A DNA stretch of 64,000 nt from Sphagnum compactum. Lineage: Eukaryota; Bryophyta; Sphagnopsida; Sphagnales. The DNA lies in NCBI GenBank assembly GCA_965153455.1, contig OZ234493.1:26154213-26218212 (forward strand). The letters are read 5' to 3'. Of this stretch, positions 49,901 to 61,904 are shown piece by piece. Numbering within the stretch: position 1 is the stretch's first letter; each line of letters starts with the position of its first letter. The translations under genes were made by a program, and so were the position numbers. The notes beneath the pieces are model-generated. The model searched no databases and was not told where the DNA came from. It worked only from the letters and a program-made list of their open reading frames with translations.

Positions 49901-50044
49901 TGAATTTATATCATTCTAGAGGTTTCAAGGGATTTGGACATAACCGATGATGTAATCCCAGTGCTGACCGTGGCAGAAGGTTTACATGCTCGACCGATAT
50001 TCTACGAACATTGTTTATTTACATCATTTGACCCTCATACTTAA
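46978..50044 (+). pseudogene. multi-exon conserved plant gene of unknown function, frameshifted in exon 1
   Basis: A frame from ATG 46978 reads MMANALEKRLTSMNYGHHLA, then WQQGIQPYVVNNRIP, and ends at 47286. A second frame, open from 47231, continues to a GAG|GTTTGA border at 48601; one indel between 47231 and 47286 separates them. Exons 48811-49035, 49407-49515 and 49920-50044 then follow with AG/GT borders and perfect phase. They read VEYFVRRFEAKDVVTEMEVE, NWKKVDYICTLYGQRVGVSV, RLLHKKLFGL, HSFLQCILHVWCETIQIA, VSRDLDITDDVIPVLTVAEG and a short tail to TAA 50042-50044. The C-terminal half looks strongly conserved; from memory it resembles a plant family annotated as AAC-rich/AAC11-like, function unknown. 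The middle is Gln/Asn/Lys-rich. Either a recent pseudogene or a sequence error in the overlap. Confidence 0.7.
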
Positions 50045-50394
50045 TATAAATCAGCATGGATGTCAATATGCAAAATACGGGGTGTTTTTTTTTTTCACTT
50101 CCAATCAACAGATAGTAGAAGGGGGTCTATCTCCTCCTCTCTACTTGGGATCTCTAATAGCAAAATTGGAATGTCATAAATGGTCCTTAGTTTAAGTTAT
50201 GGATATAGTGTGATTCATATTAATTAGTTTGTGGGGACAACCTTCACATTTTTTTTCTTTTTGTGATGGACCTTTCTGATTGGTTTATCACCCATTCTGA
50301 TGAAACCTTGCAAAACTTTACTAATAAACACACCATAGATTTGGAAAATGTACAAAGGAATAAGAAAAAGGAACCCTAAACCCATACCAACACA

Positions 50395-50844
50395 CTACAT
50401 TCCTAATATAGAAAATTGTCCACATAGCTCACTAATTGACACTAATCTAAGTGAAAAAATTGAAACTGTTTGTAAATCTCCATTCTGAAGACAAGTTTTA
50501 TTTACACGAAGCATGCAACTCTGTTGTCTCTCCATAGGACAAAGAACTAGTTGGTCCCTTCTGGGACCTGGAGTGGAGGTAGGCCTAACGCCGTCTTTTA
50601 TTGACCCATCTTGCACAAGACCTTCAAATCGAGAAGGCAGCAAGTCACCTACACTTTTATCTAACTAACCCAAGTCCTTAAAATAGAGAACAGAAAGTCT
50701 AAATGTGTATTCTTCCATAAGAAAATCTGTTCCCTCCTGTACCAATCCTGCTTCAAGAGCTGTGAAGGAGGAATGCTGATAGTATTTGCCATCCAGTGGC
50801 CCTCCATTGTAGGCCCTGTCCGACTCTGCAGCTATCAAGTGCGT
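50395..50844 (-). pseudogene. coding-like exon of an unknown gene with one in-frame TAG
   Basis: After a CTGCAG acceptor, 59 codons from 50844 read THLIAAESDRAYNGGPLDGK, then ALEAGLVQEGTDFLMEEY and TFRLSVLYFKDLG. They end at TAG 50667-50665. The same frame then continues for about 90 codons with DLLPSRFEGLVQDGSIKDGV, TPGPRRDQLVLCPMERQ and LRVNKTCLQNGDLQ, to a stop near 50395. Both halves have coding-like composition. The protein is not recognised. The TAG may be a nonsense lesion, or the first part may simply end there. Confidence 0.45.
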
Positions 50845-50960
50845 CTGCAGAGCACAAAGTCATGTCAGAAGGCTTTCCCAAAACAAATCAGGGGACTAAA
50901 CCCAAAGCAAACATATGAAAGCAAAACAGACCAGCTGAGGATGACAGAAATACACTGACA

Positions 50961-51096
50961 AGCATTTCCGATCTCATCATGCAATAAGCATCTTCTAGGG
51001 TTTAGGACCCTGTACATGGCTAAGCCAAAGCATTCCCGATCTATTCATGCAATAAGCATCTTCTAGGGTTTAGGATCCTGTACATGGCTAAGCCAT
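50961..51096 (+). repeat. tandem 68-bp duplication
   Basis: Two adjacent copies (50961-51028 and 51029-51096) start AGCATTYCCGATCT and contain GCAATAAGCATCTTCTAGGG and CCTGTACATGGCTAAGCCA, with only a few differences. They lie in what would be an intron of the minus-strand gene fragment. Confidence 0.85.
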
Positions 51097-51429
51097 TCCT
51101 AGGAGCACTAACCTAAACGTTGTCAGCTTGGGTCACTAGAGAGAGTCGACACAGACAGAGCGGATGATGATATTACAGTCTTCCTCTGCAATATTACCTA
51201 GTTCATTACCTATTAAGAAGAGGTGAGGACTTCGAAAATTTCACATAGCCTGTTGTTTCCAGCAACTACAAACACACTGAATGATTGCTAGTCACAGCAT
51301 CAGACTTGGAAAAAAGAACAGTACTAATTTGGAACAGTTGGACTATTTACAGGATCTTAACAGACTGTTGTTCTCTACCGTTGTAGACCAAGCTGCCCAG
51401 AAAACTGAATACTACTTAGCCTACTACAT

Positions 51430-51445
51430 GGGGGGGGGGGGGGGG
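51430..51445 (+). repeat. 16-base poly-G run
   Basis: An uninterrupted G homopolymer. Such tracts are prone to slippage and base-calling error. Confidence 0.9.
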
Positions 51446-51446
51446 T

Positions 51447-51620
51447 GAACAAGCCAGCAGCAGCTGCAAAATCACTGGCACACATAAGTCTTCTTCAGCA
51501 CCTGGACACTTTCTGCAACTGATGTTCACAGACATGTCTCTGATGGATTCAATGATACAAATGAGATCGGAGGGGATTTTCACAAGAGCCCTATGGTCTT
51601 GGACTTCTTGTGCAACTCTA
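51447..51620 (-). CDS. possible exon upstream of the 50.8 kb fragment
   Basis: One minus-strand frame stays open for about 58 codons: ARVAQEVQDHRALVKIPSDL, then ICIIESIRDMSVNISCRKC and a Leu-rich end running into the poly-G tract (read as prolines). An AG precedes it near 51627. No domain recognised. It may belong to the same unknown gene as 50395-50844. Confidence 0.25.
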
Positions 51621-52024
51621 GCTCACCTTTTTTTTTTACAAAATAAATATTGCTGCTAGTGAGAACCGGCATGTAGGTTGCAATAGCCTGTCATTGTGCC
51701 CTTTATTAGTACCCAACATATTTATTAAAAAACAATTCCCCAATAACAGGGCAACACTAGCCTCAATGCCTTGATTGTTTCTATAAAAAGATTGTGGACT
51801 CTGAGAAACTTTTTCAAATTCCCATCCAGCAATTAAGTAGTTTCAATGATATTCAATCAGCCAACAAGGGCACAGTGACTTGAGAGCCTTTGGGTGAACC
51901 CAAGCTAGTCCATTTAAATTATTTCTAAACATTACAAACATCCCATGGTTAGACTAAATCAGGGTGTCTGAGTTCAAATTTAACATTTTTTGGGCTTAAT
52001 ATGGCCACTAAGAGGCCTCACTCA

Positions 52025-52270
52025 AATGATGCCACGTGGCGCTCTGAAAATTTAGATTGCATTTTGAGCCCTCAGACCTACCTCCACTAAAGAAAGATGG
52101 TGAAACTCAGAAAACCATCAAATGGTTTTTTGAGTTTCAACCCACCCCCCCTAATGCTAATGTACTTTTTGGCAGGTTTTTGTTGAATCTCACCCTGTGT
52201 ATGACCAAGCTCCGGGTGCTAGTGTTGTGTTTTCCTGACTTTACGGATATCTCTATTGTGCTGCGTAAAT
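52025..52270 (+). repeat. composite dispersed repeat
   Basis: The left part (52030-52080: GGCGCTCTGAAAATTTAGAT, TTTTGAGCCCTCAGACCTAC) matches 59339-59400. The right part (52080-52260) matches 23105-23290. The junction near 52080 therefore joins pieces that occur separately elsewhere in the window. Either an element with alternative ends or a nested insertion. Confidence 0.75.
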
Positions 52271-52299
52271 ACCAGAACCTGGGGATGGGACGGAATTGA

Positions 52300-53460
52300 G
52301 GCACCTTATCACCATTGACAAGAGAGAACCAGTACCCACCAGTGTTGCATGAAGGGTGGATTCTAATTGGTCGGTAAATAGTTTTCTGTTGGGTTCCAGT
52401 TCCATAGCTAACATGGGTGTGAGCTCAGTTGCTTTTTTTACTACCCACCTACTAGGTGCCTGATTGTTGGGTTGTTAGTTGTTAGTAGGTAGGTAGTAAA
52501 AACAGCCCTTAACTAATGTATAAAGTATAAACTACGAACCATCTACTTTGCTAATAGTCACTTAGTTTCTTAGGTATCTACAAGTTTACAGATAGGACCT
52601 GTATGTGACACAATGGATTAACGTCTGGTTCACCTTGGTAATGTGTTTGAGGTTTATCTGGGACTCATCTGCAACTCAGGATCTGGTGGGTGCGGGTTCA
52701 CTCTGGCCATAGCCATGGGCATTTTGTACTCTTACTCTTTAGTTCCCTAAAATACCCCCAAGAAGTGACTAGTTGTTTGGCCTAATTACTAATTAGTTAG
52801 TGGAAACTGGCAAGCGTTTCAACTCCAGCACCAATTTTTCTGCGATGGGCCAACCTCCGTCATCCCACAAATTGACGGCCCAATGAAAAAATCACAATCC
52901 GTAGACTCATTAATTATGGGGTTCCTATTAAATTTGGGAGGTTTTCCAAGGATCTAGAAGAGTAGACCCCATGCCCATTTACATACACTTTACAAAAAGT
53001 TGCTAAATAAAACAAAGTGTGCAAGTAATGTGACACAACCCTCTTTGTTATTACTAGGAATAAAATCTCTGATTAAGAGAATGACTTGTAAAAACTCCAA
53101 ATCCTTGTTGAAAACCACCTTTCAATTCGCATCTCATTTGCATGCAACATGTAAGTACTAACTCACCGAGGCAACTTGTCAAAACAATTCGAGGCACCAA
53201 TTTGAACAATCTTATTGGTCACAATTTTTTTGTTTCCTCCTATGAACAAGGCTGTGAACTTATTACAACATTTAATATTCTGTTTACTGAAGTTAACTCC
53301 TCAAAACAATTCAAGGGCCCTCATTCTGACAATCTGGGCAGCCAGATAAGTTTTTTTTTCTATGCTAGGCACAAGCCTATTCCACAACCTTTTATATTTT
53401 ATGAATTTTTTATACTAATCTTATAACCCTTGTTTATATGCAGACAAGGTAAAAAACTAA
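52300..53460. other. spacer, no supported gene
   Basis: Mixed sequence without coding signals. An inverted pair at 52431-52510 (ACTACCCACCTACTAGGT against TAGTAGGTAGGTAGT-like text) could form a hairpin. Confidence 0.4.
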
Positions 53461-53469
53461 CCATTTTGT

Positions 53470-53760
53470 GGAAGGAAAATGTTTCACGCCTATGGGCTTT
53501 CCTCATAATAAAGCATGAGGCAAAGGTTATCATGAACCTGAACGTATGTAGATCATGAGGGGTAGGTAGGAGGGGAAAGGTTCTTACACCTATTTACTAT
53601 GAGTGGGACGGGTCCTACACCTACATATAAGTCTAGGACCCATCCCACTCTTATGGTGTAATATCCCTGCACTTGCCTAGGAGGGCTATTCAGGTATATA
53701 AGGTGTCATCCACATAGCCTCTGAAATTCCTCCCAACGTTCAGCTGTTCAATTTCATGAC
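53470..53760 (+). repeat. dispersed hairpin-bearing repeat, copy 2
   Basis: Partner of 5770-6060. It has GGTTATCATGAACCT, then a hairpin pairing GAGTGGGACGGGTCCT (53601-53616) with AGGACCCATCCCACTC (53635-53650), one mismatch in 16 bases, then GGTGTAATATCC and GTATATAAGG. The hairpin position is conserved although much of its stem sequence differs from copy 1. Confidence 0.65.
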
Positions 53761-54339
53761 AAGTAGCATCAAGTTCATGCATTATTGTAGTGTAGGATAC
53801 CAACCCTATCTATATTGGATAGCATTTGTGGAAGAGTGCTTGCCTGGCCTGACGCATTGGAATCATTTTCCTGAGCTTTTTTTTTTTCTTTTTCATACTT
53901 TGTTTTTCAGAAGAATGCTTCATTTGCACGCTAGACCATGATGTAAGGATAATTTCTTCAACAAAAGTGGGTGTGGCCAAACTACATTAGCAATTACACA
54001 GCCAATTTTCTAAAAAAAAGTGGTGGTGGGCGGATGGTGGGGTAGGAAGACTGTCTCCACTCCATAGGGTGGATTTTCTTAGGTTTGCATAATGTAAAAA
54101 ACCAAAAAGCATTGTATTGTTGAATTGTTGAATTTCTTTTAATATTATATGGGTTGGGGGAATCACTATTTTTTCAACCTTTTATCATCAGGATATCCCA
54201 GCCTGCAAATGGTAGTAGGCCGACTTCACTTTTGCAAACAATGACCTAGGAAAAACGGAAGGCATGTTAGACCCTTTCTCTGACTCTCATTTGGGGACCT
54301 GAGGAGAGAAGAGCACTTACCCACCTCCAACTTTATGTA

Positions 54340-55215
54340 CAACAGGCCCACAACTGGGCCATCCACTTTGTGAACCGGGGATTCGGCCACATTCCACTCC
54401 TTCCAATTCCTATGTCCGACTATACAAGCACAACTTGTGCCGGCCCATGTGGGCTTCATAAACTCTATTGGGTGCATGATGACTAAGACTAATCAAATGT
54501 CAAACCAACCATACAATTTCTAACTGCACCATTTATGCATGAAATCTATCGAGCCATCAACTTTGTGAACCAAGGAATAGGTCACACTCCACTTCTATGC
54601 ATGTTCATTCCTAGGCCACGCATGTTGATCAATCAAATGTCGAACCAACCATACAATTTCTAAGTACACCATCTATGCAGGCAATCCATTGAATCATCAA
54701 CTTTGTGGAACCAAGGAATAGGTCACACTCCATTCCTCCCCCAATTCCTATGTCCAATTATTCAAGCACACGTCAAGCCAGCCCATGTGAGCTTCATAAA
54801 ATCTATTGGTTGCATGATGATCAATCAAATGTGAAACCAACCACACAATTTATAAGTGCACCATGTATGCACGCAATCCATTGAACCATCAACTTTGTGA
54901 ACCAAGGAATAAGTTGCACTCCACTTCTATGCATGGTCATTCCTGGACCACACATGTTGAAACTAAAAATACGAAAAAATAAAAAATTCTATAGTCTATT
55001 CAGGGAAATTCCTTATATATTTTATTGATTTTTTTTAAAAAAATCTTCGAAGTAATCGAATATGAAATATGAAGCTTACAAGTCACACTCCATTTCTCCC
55101 CCAACTCCTATGTCCAATTATACAAGCACACGTCACTCTGGCCTATGTGGGCTTCGCAAAATCTATTGATTGCATGATGATCAATCAAATGTGGAATCAA
55201 CCATACAATTTCCAT
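54340..55215 (+). repeat. irregular tandem repeat array
   Basis: Recurring blocks include AATCAAATGTCAAACCAACC (about 54491, 54631, 54823, 55183), ATCAACTTTGTGAACCAAGG, GGTCACACTCCA, CCTATGTCCAATTAT and GGGCTTCATAAA. Their spacing is about 140, 190 and 360 bases, so two block types alternate. Part of the array reads open on the minus strand (54477-54226) without a recognisable product. Confidence 0.75.
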
Positions 55216-55219
55216 GTGC

Positions 55220-56500
55220 AGCATATGCATGGAATTTTTTGTTGCAATTCATATACATACATATTGTGTATTTTTGAGACTTTTGGGCTATGTGGACAAC
55301 TACTTGGTTGTTGCAAATTAGGTTGAAAGTTCTTTAAAAAATGGTTAATACTAGATCTCAAACTTTGAAAACATGACCATGTCACATTTCATGCATTGAT
55401 ATAGTTTAAAATTTTAACATCAAAATGTTTCACACATTTTCATGGTTGGTTTTCACACATTTTCATTTTTCTAGTATACAACATGCTTAAACCCAACCCA
55501 AGAATCCATTGATCCAATTGACTTTTCTAACTACATTTAAAGCCTCTAAGAAAATAGATGTGACTTAACATATTCTATTTTTGTCCTAGGAAATTATGAA
55601 AACCCCATGAATTAACATATCTTATTTTTGTCTCATATGAAAGAAGTGAATGTTTTAATACTAGTGAAATTTAATATTGACCTCTCACAAAACCAATTTT
55701 TGTGATAGACTTTTTTTCATGTGACCCCACAAAAATACATCTAGTCAAATGTAATATCAAAAGCATGAACCATGCATGTTGCTAGTCATCTAGTAAATAC
55801 TTTAGCAAAAGAAAACAACATGACTATCATATATCCAAACATGTTTTTTTTTGCATCAAATGAAATTTGAAAATAAATAAATAAAATTCTAATGTTCAAC
55901 CCATGAAAAAACACATTTCTCCCTTCCCTCCACATCCATATAGAGTTCTTCTTTGTATCATGAAGCATCAAACTACAAAATCCATAAGCTTTTAAATATT
56001 TGTCCCCTACATTATAATGTTCACCTTCCCTAAAAGCCCTCTCTATCTTTCTTTCTCCCTTTCCATATAACACCGTAGTGAATTTCTTAACACTCTTTTG
56101 ATCCCTACACAACCTACCCAAATTGTCCATGTCGATGGACAAAGCAAGAGCAATGATTTTATGAGAAATTGCACCATCAACACTTGTAAAAACCCTAGAG
56201 TAATCCTCATTAGCAATTTTTTTTCCATGTCACATAAAATTTGTGCCAACTTTAACCTCTTCCATATTTATAAAAACTTTCAAAATGTACTACCCAAAAA
56301 TGGATATTATAATTCAATAATAATACTAGTAGTATTAATAATAATAAGTGAATCATCATTTCATTCTCACTATATTACTATTATAGCATGTCTTGTGAAC
56401 CAACCCACACAATGAACCAAGTGGAAGCTTCAACTTGTGGAAACTAAACCCAAGGCTTGCGACAATGAAAATAATCATTTAAAAAGAATAACATGGAGTT
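55220..56500. other. AT-rich spacer, no supported gene
   Basis: Minus-strand frames at 56249-55786 overlap each other and have uneven composition. No domain or splice logic is seen. Confidence 0.4.
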
Positions 56501-57560
56501 GTTGGAGGTCATTTTGCAACTAATATCATAAATCGCAAGATAACTCAATGCCAACTATTGGTGGGCAACTTGTTTCAAATATGTAATTGAATGTTGTAGG
56601 ATGTGATGCATGTTAATGAATAGGAAGTTCGATTACACTTAATTTAGCAAAATTGGTGACCACATTATTTGAAAAACCATTTATGAAATGGGGATTGAAT
56701 TTTATCGGACCAATTAAATTTATTGGCATGTACACAAGAAATAGGTACATTTTGGTGGCAACCAATTATGCAATGCAATTGGTCAAAATAAAGGTGTTCT
56801 ATAATAATATTGCAATTGTCACTCTTAGACTTTTATAGGAATAATATATTATCATGTTCCAACTATCTAATGACACATCTGATTGATCAGGGAATAAATT
56901 TCATCAAGGACACAATTTGATATTTCATCAAACATTTTGTTTTTTTTGTCATACTAATTTAATGCCATTTATTGGTGGATGACTAATTCATGTTTTCATA
57001 TTGTACTACTTATAAGGAGGCCATAAGTTACACAAGTGATGTATGGATTATACCAATTAATGCTTGCAAAATATGTCTTTCCAATCAATAAGAAGGACAT
57101 GGTGGGATGGAAATCCAATTTGTGTGCTTACAAACTTACTTGTTTATTTGGAGCATTTATAAGGATACAAGTTACATGCACAAGATGATGTTGTTGCCAA
57201 TTAACGGAACAAATCACTTTGGTAATAACATCACCATGAAAATATTTTCAAATTTGGCTATTATACATTGTGGTTTCCGAAGGGTGTCAAAGACCATATG
57301 ATAAAAATTTAAATATATAGTTTGGTGTTTAATATACTCAATATTGCCTATTGAGTAATATTGTGTTATTGGTTGTTCTTGATAAGTTTCACCCAAATCC
57401 TATACTTGATAATGTTTACAAGTTAAAACCACACAAATTATTGAACATGTTTCTTAACCTACTACAAAGTAGTTGGTTGTTTTAGAGATGAATATTCCAT
57501 AATTTGCACTAGTGATTACACAACCTACATAAGTCATATCACTATTGCAAAACAATTTTT
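56500..57560 (+). mobile_element. Ty3/gypsy integrase relic
   Basis: The frame from about 56653 reads PFMKWGLNFIGPIKFIG, then MYTRNRYILVATNYAMQLVK, matching the start of the gypsy integrase core. Later text in other frames gives SGNKFHQGH, and near 57370 LDKFHPNPILDNVYKLKPH, like the end of gypsy pol. Many stops and frame changes, no LTRs recognised. It is in the opposite orientation to the relic at 29430-30240. Confidence 0.75.
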
Positions 57561-57599
57561 TCAACTAGTGTATTAGGGAAACCCCCAATAATATTTTTT

Positions 57600-59330
57600 G
57601 CATTATATTTTATGAACAAATTTAGAATGAAACATAGGATGAATTTGAAACCATTGTTAACTTGCTTTCATTTCCAAACATGACAATGTTATTCATTACA
57701 ACATATTAACACTCACAATTGTTATTAATTTATTAATTACACATGTCATGTGTGTGTAATTAAAATTACTATACATAATAAGTTTAGACCAATGTTGGGC
57801 ATGTATATTGATCAGTATTGGGTATCTTTACTAGTATCAATCTAAGTATCAAATAACAAACATGGCTAATATGCCTATATAAGAAAAACAACATTTATAT
57901 CCATATATTGATCAATAGACAAATGTTAATACTATGATTAATAATAGACTTCCCTTGTTGTAAATTTTGGAAACATTATTCATAACAATATTTCACTTTC
58001 ATCAATTAATCACATTACTAGTATCAAATGATCCTAAATAAAATATGATTTTATTATAACTTATTAATAATGACATTGCTACTTGCCAACTTTGCTTCAA
58101 TGAATGCAACTTTGTTGGAATGGCAATTTGTTTGAAGATCTTCATGAGTAGGTTGCAATTCATACATGTCAAGTTTGTGCAATTCCATAATAACATAATT
58201 GATCATTTCATTGTTGACTAATTCTTATCAATGGAACTTCACTACTTGACCTTGGTTGTCCCTAGGTCCTTTGATAATTTTCAAAGGTTGTCAAAGTTGT
58301 GGACACATGGAATTTCTTTCTTTGTAAGTTTATTGTAATGCAGGGTGAATATAATCATTACTACTACCACCAATATTGAGACCATGTTGGTATGAAAGTA
58401 TCAAAATTAACATTGCTACTCATATCTAACTAGTTTCTTTTGTGCATTATTGATATTAGACTGGTACCAAAATTTCAAACTTAAATAATATACTTAGATT
58501 TGGCCAATATCAATTTATTGAAAAATCTTGAGACCTAGACTTGGCTAGTATAAATAAAATGTAACACATGCACAAAACTAGTTTAGACCCAGCCCATAGT
58601 TCCATAATGACATTGATTTCATTAGGCAAGGTCATTAGTGTTAATCATGTCATGTCACACCAGGCACATTAGTTTTGATGTGACGTAAAGTAGCATCACA
58701 TTGGTTTATAATCAACTTAAGGTCAACTTAGGTAAACAAAAATTGTTTTGTAAGGGTATAATTAATTACACCAATGGTGATTGAAATTTAGTCTCCATCA
58801 AGTTTAATGAACTATGTGTGGACTTTGATCTTGGTCCACATGGCAAACAAAATGTAGTCCCAAAAATGATGTAACTCATCTACATGTGATAAGTGAATTT
58901 TATTTTACCAATTGATTTTTGACCAAAATTCAATCACCATGTATGGATGACCTTGTTTTTTTAATGTATGTATATTTTTCATGAAGTTTCAACTTCAATT
59001 GCCACAAGGATTGAGACCAAGGCGGACTTGGGTCCCAATCCCTAAGCAATTGAAATATAGTTTCAATGAAATAACCAACCATATATATGTGGCAATTGAT
59101 TTTGATTGTTATGTTGATGATTTGGACTTTTTTCTTTTCAAACAAGGTGGACTAGATCCCAATCCCCTATGGTGATCCAAATTCAATCTTAAAAACAAAT
59201 TGATAATAAATAGTAATAAAAACTACATGTATAATGAAATAATAATGATATTCTTAAAGTTATGGGAACATTTGGTCAATGTTTTCTTTGACCATAGACA
59301 AAAATATGTGTTAGAGATGACAACCAACAA
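57600..59330. other. AT-rich spacer, no supported gene
   Basis: Low GC with short frames only. A palindromic pair around 58930-59175 gives antiparallel frames with similar boundaries, suggesting internal inverted symmetry. Confidence 0.4.
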
Positions 59331-59338
59331 TTAATTGA

Positions 59339-59790
59339 TGCCACATGGCGCTCTAAAAATTTAGATTGCATTTTGAGCCCTCAGGCCTACCTCCACTAAC
59401 AAGAAATAATAAAATAAATTTGGGAAAAAGTTTGATAAAATTAACAAGCCAGAATTGAACCTCTAGTTTTCTGTAAATGTGACACACACATGTTCGTGAA
59501 AAGAATAGGCTAATAGAACTTCTTTGGACCTTCGCAACCACTTTGCAAACTAAACTGAAACAACAAAAGTTTGTTTCTCATGTTCATGTTCATGTGATTT
59601 ACTCATGCAAGTGAAAAGAATAAGACTCTTTTTGAACCTTCACAATGACCTTGTAAACTAAACCAAAACAAAAAGTTGTCTCTAGTGTTCTCTCTATGTG
59701 GCTCATCCATGTAAGTGAAACGAATAGAACTAGTTTTGGACCCTCACAATCACCTTGCAAACTAAGCCAAAACAAAAGTGTGCAATGACA
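59339..59790 (+). repeat. dispersed repeat end followed by three ~110-bp tandem units
   Basis: 59339-59400 matches 52030-52080. Three units then start near 59496, 59611 and 59714, each with GTGAAAAGAATA, GGACCTTC-CAATCACCTTG and CAAACTAAACCAAAAC-like blocks. They read open on the minus strand only by chance. Confidence 0.7.
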
Positions 59791-59799
59791 CAAAAACTC

Positions 59800-61900
59800 A
59801 CACATGACTCAAAATAGAAAACAACACTCAAAAACCCCCTCCTACTCAAAATAACAAAACTCATGTACCCGACCACAACCCTCCCCCCCTCCCCCCCCTT
59901 TCTTAAATTTGTTGGCCATCATTTTTGTCCCACACTAATGCCAGGGGCACTAATTGGGCCACATAGTGTCTTTTGTCATGCAGTTCATGTGGTATGTAAT
60001 GGTGTAACCAAAGTTGAACTTAAATTTCTTCTTCTTTCTTTGAGGTTTTAAAACATGTTTTGCTTGGGGGACTAAGGCTTTGAGTGAACTTCCATATTTC
60101 AAAATGACACCCACTTTCACAATTTTGATCTACTGCATTCAGGGTTTGAGGTAGTCCTTAGAAGATTGAATTGGTCAAGATAAATTGGAACAAAAAGAAA
60201 AAAAAAATTACTGCATTTTTTAAAAGAAAATTTGTGTTCCCATCATTTTCCCAATGTGTTCCCACGTGCTCTCAATGATGTTCCCCAATGGTGTTCCCAA
60301 TGGTCCCTCACTTTCTTTTTTCCCATACTATTTTCCCAAACTTCTCCCCTTCTCACAATTGGACAAAGGGTTGCAATATTCCTCCATACTCTTGGAAGAG
60401 GTTCATGTAGTACTTATTACCTTGATTTGTAAGTTTGTATCACTAGATTTGAGAACCAAGACATGTACATATAGACTTCATACATTATTCTATGAAACAT
60501 ATTCCCTTTTTCAATGTTTTGTTGATAAATTGACTAACAACTAGAGGCCATCTAGGTCTATTTCAATGTTGGGCAGCTATCAAAAACAATTCCATGCCCC
60601 GAGATTCATGTATGAGATGTTTTCCATCTTTGCCCCTAATTCCACATGTGATTAAACTTTCAAATTATGATACCCAATATTCACCATATGTGGAGTAAAT
60701 GGGGGATACATCATACCATAATCAATATGTTATCAACATCAGATATTCGATATTTCACATGAACCTATTCCTCTTACCCACCATATAATTTATAATATTG
60801 CATTTAATGTTTAAAACAATAATACCTAGGATTATACAAACAATTTATACCATGAGGTGTTAACTACCGCCTTGGGTGAACTAGCACCTACATCGGTACC
60901 ACTGAAGGATGAACGACATAACCACCTCAAAGTGGATGAAAAGCTTGACTAGGTAGGTAGTGTAGGTGCCTAGTCTATGTGTTGTAACTTAGGTTGCTGA
61001 ACTAGTGTAGGTGGTCTACCTAAGGTATATTTAAAAATTTCTTTTTGTGTGTCTTTGTCACTACCATCACCTAGAGCATTGCAACCTTGACTAATCTACA
61101 AGTTTTAGCTCATCTTGTGTTCATGCTTTTGCTTATTGCTACCATCATAGATTGCAACTTATCTTGCACTCTTTCTCACCATCACCATCTCTTGCTCATC
61201 ATTCGTTTCACACATTCATGGTCATTTTGCTCTAACACCTCAAAAATGTTCCCACAAGTTGTTTTGACATTGTTTCAAGTTGTTGACTACTTTCATTGCC
61301 ATTGCTTTATGTTTAGGCCTAGCTCCTTGGCTACCATTGTTTAATGACTTCTAACTTGGCTACCTTGTCACCATCACCTACCAAGCTTCCATCTGGTTGC
61401 CTTTAAAGTTGTGTTGAAGGTAGGCACTGCAGCCATTTTAAATGTTTAGAGGCACTAAAGTTAAGCACTTGAAGCCTAATTTTTCAAAGATTTCAATGCA
61501 ATGGATTTTTCAATATAGGTTGTTGATTATGCACTTAAGTGAAAGAAAGTAATTTATAGAATTCATAATGGTTGCCTATTTGAATGATTATTTAGAAAGT
61601 ATTGGGACTGCTTACCAAAATGATTAAGTAACCTCTAATTGGTTACATAAGGTGATGGATTAGTATTACATGATTTTATAATAATATGTATTTTTAATAA
61701 CACATTATATTACTATGTCAAGGTGTGGATAATCATTGTACATGATTATGTCATTTTGAAATCATTTGAAATCATTCTAAAATGAAAAAAATAGCAAAAA
61801 AATTAAAATCACAATGTTTTATGAATTTTTTGACTATTTTATATTCACTAGATTCAATCATTGAATTGTTCCACATGTTTTCATAATATATTGATAATGT
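59800..61900. other. spacer, no supported gene
   Basis: Mixed to AT-rich. Near 60860-60910, CAGCACCTA-type text is the inverse of the TAGGTGCTGGTT repeat seen near 20870 and 43056. A hydrophobic 85-codon frame at 61087-61344 has no support beyond length. Confidence 0.4.
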
Positions 61901-61904
61901 TTCC

